A stretch of DNA of 19,475 nt. Source: Phoronis ovalis (Eukaryota; Phoronida; Phoronidae). The first letter of the stretch is position 1. Every line of letters begins with the position of its first letter. Position numbers and translations under genes: made by a program. The stretch covers positions 1 to 19,475 of the forward strand of contig JAOXYB010015598.1 of NCBI GenBank assembly GCA_028565635.1. Direction: 5' to 3'. The notes beneath the pieces were generated by a model. It was not told where the DNA came from. It did not search any database and saw only the letters and a program-made list of their open reading frames with translations. This document shows positions 9,283 through 18,200 of this stretch, piece by piece.

Positions 9283-12200
9283 CTAAAAGAAAATAAAATT
9301 ATAATTATTATACATTTTTTAAAGAATTCATAATATTATAATTGTGACTCAGTACCAGAAACCAAGACGTTTGTGCTTCAATTATTGTTTTAGACTTACG
9401 AAATTATAATTAACTATAATTGTAAAAATAGTAAAATCTACATCCATATATACTTGGAATAAGAACTAGCATAGAATCATTGTAATACAGTCAATGTAAG
9501 ATTTATATAATTACAATTGTTATTTATGAGCAATTATTTACCATACATTAATATAAACATACTATATAAATGTAATTATTTTGTATTTAACAGTATTAAC
9601 CGATATCAGTGTCATTCTCTAAATTACCTGTCCGATTTTCTGGATCAGCAAATTCAATTTCGGAGGGAGTACGAAAACCTGTAACAAAAATAGGCAACAG
9701 TGATAAGATGCTTTATATACGGCTTGATTTACTTATAACTGAAATGAAGAAAGCATTACTTTCAATATATATATATGATTAATAATATATTCCCCATTTG
9801 TAAAAGAGCACCAATAAGGTAGTAAGCACACCCAAGCAACATTTCCCCCGTTATTTATATGTATATATGGAAGCGAAGGAAAACCAGGATGCACAACCAA
9901 TAGCTGAATTAAGCCAACTAAGAATGCATTACCCCTACATGTATCTGATTGTCTCGATGCTTACCAAAGCAATAAAATGTATATCTGTTTAGTTAGTTGT
10001 TACGAGTGGAATTAGTGAAGTATTTTGTGAGTAGTTTACATACTTAGTTACCAAATATCCAGTGGTAGTTATAGCTATATAGAAAAGTTCACTTGGATAG
10101 AGTAGGCTCAGCATGCCTTTCGCATGTTTTCTGAGATCACATAAAGCATTGAATGGTATGAAGTATATGCACATCCAAGGACGTACAGTACTATATTATT
10201 TGCTAAAGATATGCAAACTAGTTAATTGAGTTACATTTTATAACTTTTCTATTGGACACATAATCACCCAATACTGCAATAAAACAACTGATCAATATCA
10301 TCAGGCAAAATACAGCTTCATTCAAAAGTATTTATACAGAATGATAATATAGCAAAGTGGTTTATCTAAAAGAAACTTGGTAAAAGTTTTATACCTGGGT
10401 ACAAGTTGTATTTTCTTCGTCTGTAGCAACAAAAATATAACACGGCTGCAAGAACAACAGCAAGTATCCCTACAAGGCTGCCGACTGAAGCTGCGATTAT
10501 AATTGTATCTGGAGCTGAAAAATGGATTGGCATGACTTTACTTAACTGCATATATACATAAATGATTAAATTTCAAATTTCAGATTTATAATGACAAATT
10601 AGAAAGTTTTATATCTCAGTTCTTAATACAATGTAATTAGGGGCTGGTCAAAAATTACCACAGGGGGGGTTGGTGCATTTCAAAAACAAGGTGCACAAAA
10701 AAATTCAACCCCCCCTCAAGGGTTTGCCAAAAAAATTGCAACCCCCCCCTTAAGCGCATGCAACAGGCGAGAATTTCAATCACTCATGTTTATATATCTA
10801 CCCAATTCTTTACCGGGGGCACTCAAGTATTAAATTTTTATATATGGATGTGTGGCAGTACTGCATGCACGAATTCAGTCTTTTAATTGGGACAAAATAG
10901 TTTTCGTTAGCTGTTACATTTTTTGACCAATTTAGTGGAAGAAATGTGCATACTTTTAAGATAACATACAAATTCACTTATAATACATTATTTGCCAATT
11001 ATTATAATTGCAAATTAACTGAAATACATCAGACTTACATTTGACTTCATGTAACCAGTTTTTATATGTCTACCAGTAAACAAAATTATGCATCCGGTTT
11101 TTATGGATGACAGGCAAAATTTATTTTAACACGATTCAGGTTTTTTTTAAATCCTCACTTAATTTGCACCCCTACAAAATATTTTGTGCACTTGATGGTG
11201 CCAGAAAGTAGATTCTGTATAAGTGATATGAAACTGTATGGTAGATTTTCACCCACTCGTTGAATGTAAATAGTCGGCATGCCATAAATAAACGGGAATA
11301 AATTTGTGTCCGTTTTTTTAATCAAAAACTCAGTGTTAGTGTTTGACCGATGTCGGTTCCCACTTTTGATGTAGCAGCATAGATGTACACACACACAAGA
11401 TGCTTTCATCCCGCTGTCAAGCACTGCCACGATGGCAGATCGCGAAACGATGACCCCAATAAAGTGTTAAACCTACAAAAAACATCTCTTTTCATGATTT
11501 TAGACAAAAACAGATCGTAGGAGTGTTACGCACAGCCAGCACGAAAAAATCCTTTATCGCAAAATTTGTTGGAACATGCGTACCCACTTTTGTATTGCCT
11601 GTCCCTCCCCGGGATAAAACAACAGAAAATCATTTTTAATATCATTATACTCATTCCAAAAGAAAAAAAGTGTTATCAAAAAAACAAGTTAGAAACCTGA
11701 ATATTCATTCGTGTTGCATGAAAAAGAACTTGGACGTACATGTAACAGATGAAAATAAATAAAAACATTACAATCACTATGTGTTGTGAGAACTAGCTCT
11801 TTCTGGTAAATTATCATTTAATATCAACCATTCTGTTTGTGGCCTTGCTATTATTATATAGCTAAAACAAGAACGTACGCGATATTCAGAATACCCGTAC
11901 AGGACCTCAAAAGGAGACAGAAACATTATAACACGCATATGACTCGCCATGCGTTACAGTAATTTCCGAGTTACGCTCTCTTCCAATAAAGTAGTAAATA
12001 CTAGTTTGTGACATTTAGTCAGATTTTCTGACGTCACCATCTTAGTCTGTATACTTTTATAGGGAATCGCTACGGAATCACAGAATCCCGAATTCTATAC
12101 GATTCTAAAGCCAGGCGTAGATCATTCATGCAACGCGAAATGTTATATATACACGAGCACAGTATCACATTTAGTGACAATTCAGCCTATTCAGGTACTT

Positions 12201-15200
12201 GAATGTATTTAGATGGAAAGGGGAAACTTGATTATTTTCCTACAGGTGTAAAATTCATTGAATTTTATTTCGGTCCATACAATGTGAGAAACATTTTTTT
12301 TTCGTGTTTTAGGGTTGCAATAATTTTGTTGATATAATTAGATTATCATTTTTCATTTCTGTGCAATGAGATTAAACCCTTTCCCCTATACTCCCTCCAT
12401 TTCCGTCTCAGATACAGTATAATTTTAGAAAACAAATTAAAAATTAAAAGTATGATGAATAACTCTTCACCTACAGTACATATACTCTAACCATTCTAAA
12501 CGATCATCCCATATAATTATCTTCTTAGGAACATATGTGATAGGCTGTGTATAAACTGTTTATGAATATATATAGTTACTATTATTGAGGCGGGAAAGGG
12601 TCATGATCCGCGATTGGAGAAGTTTATTACTTGTGATTCATGACAAAGCAATTATTTTATTTTCTTAGATCTGCTGTCACTACCCCCCATTCCCCTTCTC
12701 AATGTTCCGTCATAACACATATTAATTTCTGACATCATTTTACCGCATCACAAACCAGCATTTTGTATATACGGGAGAGCATAACTCGGAAACCTACTGT
12801 AATTATTTCTATAAAAAGGAAGAAAAAGCAGCAATAAATAATAGAAGCAATAGAATTGTAGTAGCAGTAAATGAGGGAGTTGTTAAATGTGCACACGGGG
12901 AACCTTTTTAAAGTATTTTTTTAAAGGATATATCAAGATATTACAGGTTTGTTAGAGACCTACGACATTCCCTATAATGGGTTTTGCAGACCAATGAACC
13001 TTCGGACTATCGATATGGACCCTATTTAATATCTGGACAAAAACAGTTTTGACATCTGTGAAAAAAGGCAAACTTTTCAGATCAGCAGTTGATCCACTTA
13101 CCGCGGTCAGAAAAACATACCACATACCATATAACATCTGCCCACCAATGACCTTATTAAAACTATGTTCAAGCAACGTTTTGTCTTTACGTCTATACAG
13201 ATGTACCAGGAGGTACTGTCTAGTAATAAACATGGCCGACAGTCAGCCATAATGAAACCGATCCAGGTCAAAATCATTCTGGACCTGAAGCTGGACCTGT
13301 AATTACCCAGTGTACCAAACATGAAGCTGAGCTGATAAAAACTGAAGCTGTTATTGCAAAGCAAAGAATATACATATACAACAAAAATGACAGAGTACAG
13401 CCTACGACTATATAGGATCATGCATTATGTGCAATATTATATTGTAAACATAAATGTATATGTAGCACGTTCTGTCACACAACATGAGTGTGAAACAAAC
13501 GCACACACACACACACAATAACATAAATGCAGAGACAGTCTTTGTTAGACATTTCTGAAAATTAATGTACAAATTTGATAGTTTAAAGTACCTGAAGTTG
13601 TGGTAAATATAGACGTAGTCACTACACTAGTGGGTTCTGTGACAGTTGTTGTACTTGATGTTGGTGGACTGGTGGATGTCAGTGGAGTAGTTGATACTGG
13701 TTGAGTAGTTAATATTGATGGAGTAGTTTGCGGTGCTGGAGTAGTAGGAACTGAAATAGTTAAAATGAAAATCGGTAATGCAAATGACACTAAATTCTAG
13801 TAAATAGAAAGGATGATGACTAGTAAATGTTTACCTTTCAGTTATTACAGCTACGCAGAAATTAACTGTAATAATGCTCACAGAATAAATATAAAACCCT
13901 TCAGAAAAATTAATTTGCAAGGAACTGCTAGTTCTAGGTAGCAGGGCTTTGAAAGTACCTGGTATATCAAAAGAAAGAGAAGCTGAGGCTTCGCACTCTC
14001 CTCCTGGAGTAGCATAACAATCTCCTTCATAAGGTTGCACCTACAAAACGAATGAAAACTAGTTAATTTTCAAATGGTTGATCTGATAAAAATTAATATT
14101 ATTGATCATATCTGAAAGTTAAGCATACGGTACCTACTGTAATTCCCTCTGGTAATTACCCAACTGTTACCAAAAGCATATATATATCTGTCATACACTT
14201 TCATTCAAGTGTATCACTAAATAACTTGCTATAAGTTACTTTTGCAGCACAAATGTTATTTAATACCCCTGTTTATTTATTAAGGTTTTATATTATAAAC
14301 ATATAGGATAACTTAGCCATAGTTCATAAAACAATCACAATTGTTCTTGTTGGTAAGTGGATGGGATTTCTTTTTTATATGACTTCTTCTCTAATCATGC
14401 AACAAATTGTCATGTTTAGCCAGTTGACATGATGATCGAACCTCTACTTTTTTAAAAGGTGATGAGTACTGTTTGACACAAGTTATAGGAGCCAAACTTC
14501 TTGTAAAATTTTGAAACAAAAAAAAATTGAACAGCCTTGTAGATACAATCATACAAAGCTGAAACTTGGCCAACATTATAATTTCAAAGAGACAATATCT
14601 GATAAAAGTACTTGGCTCATATTTCAATTTTTTTTTTTTTCAAATGTAATTATTATCATACAAAATTTAACTGCCGGATTTTTTTATACCCATCACATTA
14701 GAAGCACATCAATCAAAAACAGCAAAATTCCATTCTAAGACACTTATTAGAGATCCCTGTTGGAAGCAAATTTCGACCCAATTTCAGCTTTTTATCTTAT
14801 CTGCACAGGTCTTGGACTATACTATTTTGAAAGTTTTGTGTTTGGAAAAAACAAGTTTTCACCCAAAAATGGCCTTGTTCATTAACTATTCATGCGAAAG
14901 ACAAGCTAATTATTTATTATAAGTAATTTTTCATAATTTTTATATTAGTACTTTTCAAAATGTAAACACTCAAACACTGCACCAAACTCGCGGGTTTTAT
15001 TCAAGGGTACATAACCACGAAAATGTATTTTCGCTCTCTTTTATGCATGAGGTTTTTCTCATTTATAATTCACATTTATAAAAAAAAAAATTGTTGATTT
15101 GTATTTTAATTCTCATTTTTGTCCCTGAGTCAATATAATAAAGCATAATTAACATACTCACCACCACTTTATAATCTGTACCATGAGTCTTATTTTCCAA

Positions 15201-18200
15201 GTCAAATAGACACGTAGGTGTATCAGCATCTTCGATCTTTGGTTTTGGGCATGTTAAAAATATATCATTACTGTCATCTGTTATGTAGACTTCATAATGC
15301 TTCACCGGAAATGGAGCTTTCTGAAAGATGACACCTACTCTCCGAGGTATATCGTCTAATTGTTTATATACAGACACTGTAGTATTCCAGCCGAGTGCAT
15401 TATCTGCAAACATATCAAATGACTGCAATCAATTGGCGAACACCATTTTAAAGTCTGTTAGAGCTATTAGAAGTAAACATGTCATCACGATTAAATGGTC
15501 ATTTTTTCTGGTAATTTACATTATATTCATGCTGTAAAGTCAGAATTAACTTCAAACTCCTTTACAAGGTACGTCGTACCACGATCAAGAAGGTTTTCTG
15601 TCATACCCTTTGCCACTTGGCATAATAATTAATCACAATAGATATGTCATGATTTGTTATAAAAAGATTGTAAAAATAATGAAAGTACTTTTAATCCTTA
15701 TTTAATGTTTGAAAAAAGTTCACATTTTATTTGATAAAAACAGAAAATTGATTTCGTAACCAATTAAGTCACTGGTGTGATTTAAAAGTGCTCCACAACA
15801 CACTCAACAGCGCAGAATTAGGTGGCTAGACCATGTTTTTCGGATAGTATCTCAAGGGTGGAAATGTGGTGGACCCCCAGAGACAGAAGACAGCTCAAAA
15901 CTACGTGCGGAGGACTGTGACAACCAATCTAAGGAAGCTGGGCCTGACATGGAGCCAGGCCAAGAAGTTGGCCAAGGACCACGATAGGTGGCGTATTTCT
16001 GTTGTAGCCTTATATGTCCCACAAGGGATGAAGAGGACTAAGGTCATACCTGTCAAGTTCCAAGAATTTTTGGGAGTTTTTTCTAAATTTTTGATTCGGT
16101 CTCACATGGGGAGTGGATGCGGGGAGGGGTGTCACCCCCCAGGCTGGGGGAGTGTGAGGGACTTTCCTCGGAAGTTTTTTGATTTTCTGATGATGTTTCC
16201 TGCTACCTTTATGAAAGATATTAATTTTGTATAGAATCTTGGCTTAACGATATAAAAATTATATTTTGACTCAGTTTAGCTCAAAAATGTGAGATTTTAG
16301 ACCCCAATGCTCGCTGCTCGCAATAACCCCCCCCCCCATATAGCCCTTAGTAATTAATCTTGTGATCATACCAGGTTCGGACAGGTGATTCCTGAGCAAT
16401 AAAAAATAATTTTCAGGATTTAGCAGAGGAGATCGTATGCAGATGTTCACAGAAAGAATTGGAGACGTACATGTACATATTATCCTTGGAGAAAGATGCA
16501 AACCACAGCAGGAACAGTATAATTGTACTTTAAAATGGCAAAGATCTGTGCTTTCATATACTTATCATTCATCAAATGAGTTTTTCATTCAAACTGTTCA
16601 AAAAAACAAGCATGAACAAGAAGTATACATCCAGTCGCATAATAAAAGACCATGCAGTTTTTGGATGCGCTGCCAGTGGATGTAATAAGAAAACAAAATC
16701 AGAATAATAATCCTTAATATACCAGCAGTACTTGAATAGAAGTTTAAAAAAAAGTTCTGCAAAGTTTCTAACTTAAAACAATAGTCTTTCAGGAGAATAT
16801 ATGTATACTAACATAGAAACTCCTAGTAGCTTTTAGACAGAGATTTTATTATTTATTGCAGCAAATTACCGTTAAAAGTTCCTGTGTTTATACTGAATTC
16901 TTGGACACTTTTGTGTGGGAATGTCCCTAGTTGAAGAGTGTACGGTTTACTGGGTTTAGCAGTTAAACAGTTGGACTGGAACTCAAACTGTAAAAGAAAA
17001 GAAGCTGATTTTCACAACAATTGGAATTCAGTTCCCCTCATAATACCAATTCACAATGATACTGGTCCACAATGATATGGTACGTCAGGGCCTTACCACA
17101 GGATTGAGGGGAACTAAAGACCCCAGCTGGAGCTTCTATCAAAATGAAGTCACAATCAGTTTTCTTGTGTCTGTAATTATATTATAGTAATCAGCAGGTA
17201 AGCCCCTAGCTTGCCTTTGAGACTGAGTTGTCACTTCAAGTCTCGAGATTTATAATATATCCTTTAAAACACATTTTTGTGCTGAATTTGTTTGAATCTT
17301 ACCTTAAGCAAACATCAAAAACAAATAAATGGTATCAAATTTGTACATGTAAATGTACTTCATAATTGAGTAACACAAGTTACAACACAATCTATACTTC
17401 ATAAACAAATCATCATTTTTGTGTTCAATTTAAAAAAATCAAGCATGTGCAGATGTAATTGGTTGATGGGACCATTGTAATGATTACCTTGCAATTACTA
17501 TTGCAATATAATTATGCTATTTGTTAATTACAGCATTAATATTACATCACATGGTTATCTAGTACTAATAATATGCGTAATACTAACGTATTGGTCCAAA
17601 CACTTTTCAAAAACTATCGTCTTTCGAAATTAACAAAATTGATGAAAATTTTCTAACAGCAATGTTCCGATGGTCTTAGTTTGTTATTATCAAATGAAAA
17701 ATCTACTAATATTTCTTGTGGCACATTAACATTTGTTGAATTTTTATGAAATTTAATTCAATAAATATGAAGTGACCGTAATGGCGCTTTCCGCACATCT
17801 AGTACATGGATTTTTGCTGATTTTTAACCATCTGACTTGTTTACACGTGTAGATTTGTATTTATAATTCCTTAACTTGATAATAACGAACTAAGACCATA
17901 TCCTAGTAATGCCGTATTAATAATTTCATAGTACCGGTGAGTTTTTATTAAATTTGGAAGACGATAGTTTTTGAACAGGAAAGTGTTAGAACCAATAAGT
18001 CAGATATGCGGCCTATCATTGGGACTAATGATTATCGTAAACATGAAGACAAAATTTTTGTAATACAATTGAAAAATTACAAAAGAGGCTGCTAGTTCTT
18101 AATATACCATCTGTTTCACTTTTTATAGGTGTTTTAGCTCATGTTATAAATTACCAATGAGTTAATTTGAGATCCGGTAAAGTTGAATATTCTGCATTGT

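Larger units (their letters stand above)
10515..13591 (-). other. 3.1-kb intron between stalk and TM exons
   Basis: Phase-1 intron, GTACTT...TTTTTCAG on the minus strand, and the largest in the gene within the window. It contains a C-rich repeat at 10641-10929, an 843-bp mariner-like element at 11957-12799, a more G+C-rich patch near 13000-13330 and a (CA)8 run at 13502-13517. Direct phase agreement between the flanking exons means no hidden constitutive exon is needed. Confidence 0.7.
15404..16869 (-). other. 1.5-kb intron containing LINE and other repeat debris
   Basis: Phase-1 intron, GTAATT...TTTGCAG on the minus strand. It hosts the LINE 3' fragment at 15811-16042, a G-rich repeat at 16043-16180 and an 11-base C run at 16327-16337. 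The remainder is AT-rich without recognised features. Confidence 0.7.

Noticed and set aside
11155-11430. Minus-strand 91-residue open frame in the large intron
   Set aside because: No phase-compatible splice sites tie it to the receptor, and the composition is not domain-like.
11110-11606. GACAGGCAA and TTGCCTGTC as possible terminal inverted repeats of another element
   Set aside because: Only 9 bases match; similarity does not extend inward and there is no clear target-site duplication.
12952-13421. Overlapping open frames on both strands near a more G+C-rich patch, including a possible splice donor at about 13100
   Set aside because: The frames have no recognisable domain, and the flanking receptor exons already join in phase, so no exon is required. 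It may be repeat debris (CTGGACCTG occurs twice at 13278-13299).
14129-14143. ACCTACTGTAATT, identical to the right end of the mariner-like element
   Set aside because: Similarity does not extend past about 13 bases into the TIR (the CGGAAAC wording is missing) and there is no matching second end.
15404-15428. Alternative acceptor at 15419-15420 giving a longer ectodomain exon
   Set aside because: It would put the exon in phase 0, which does not match the phase-1 end of the upstream exon at 16870.
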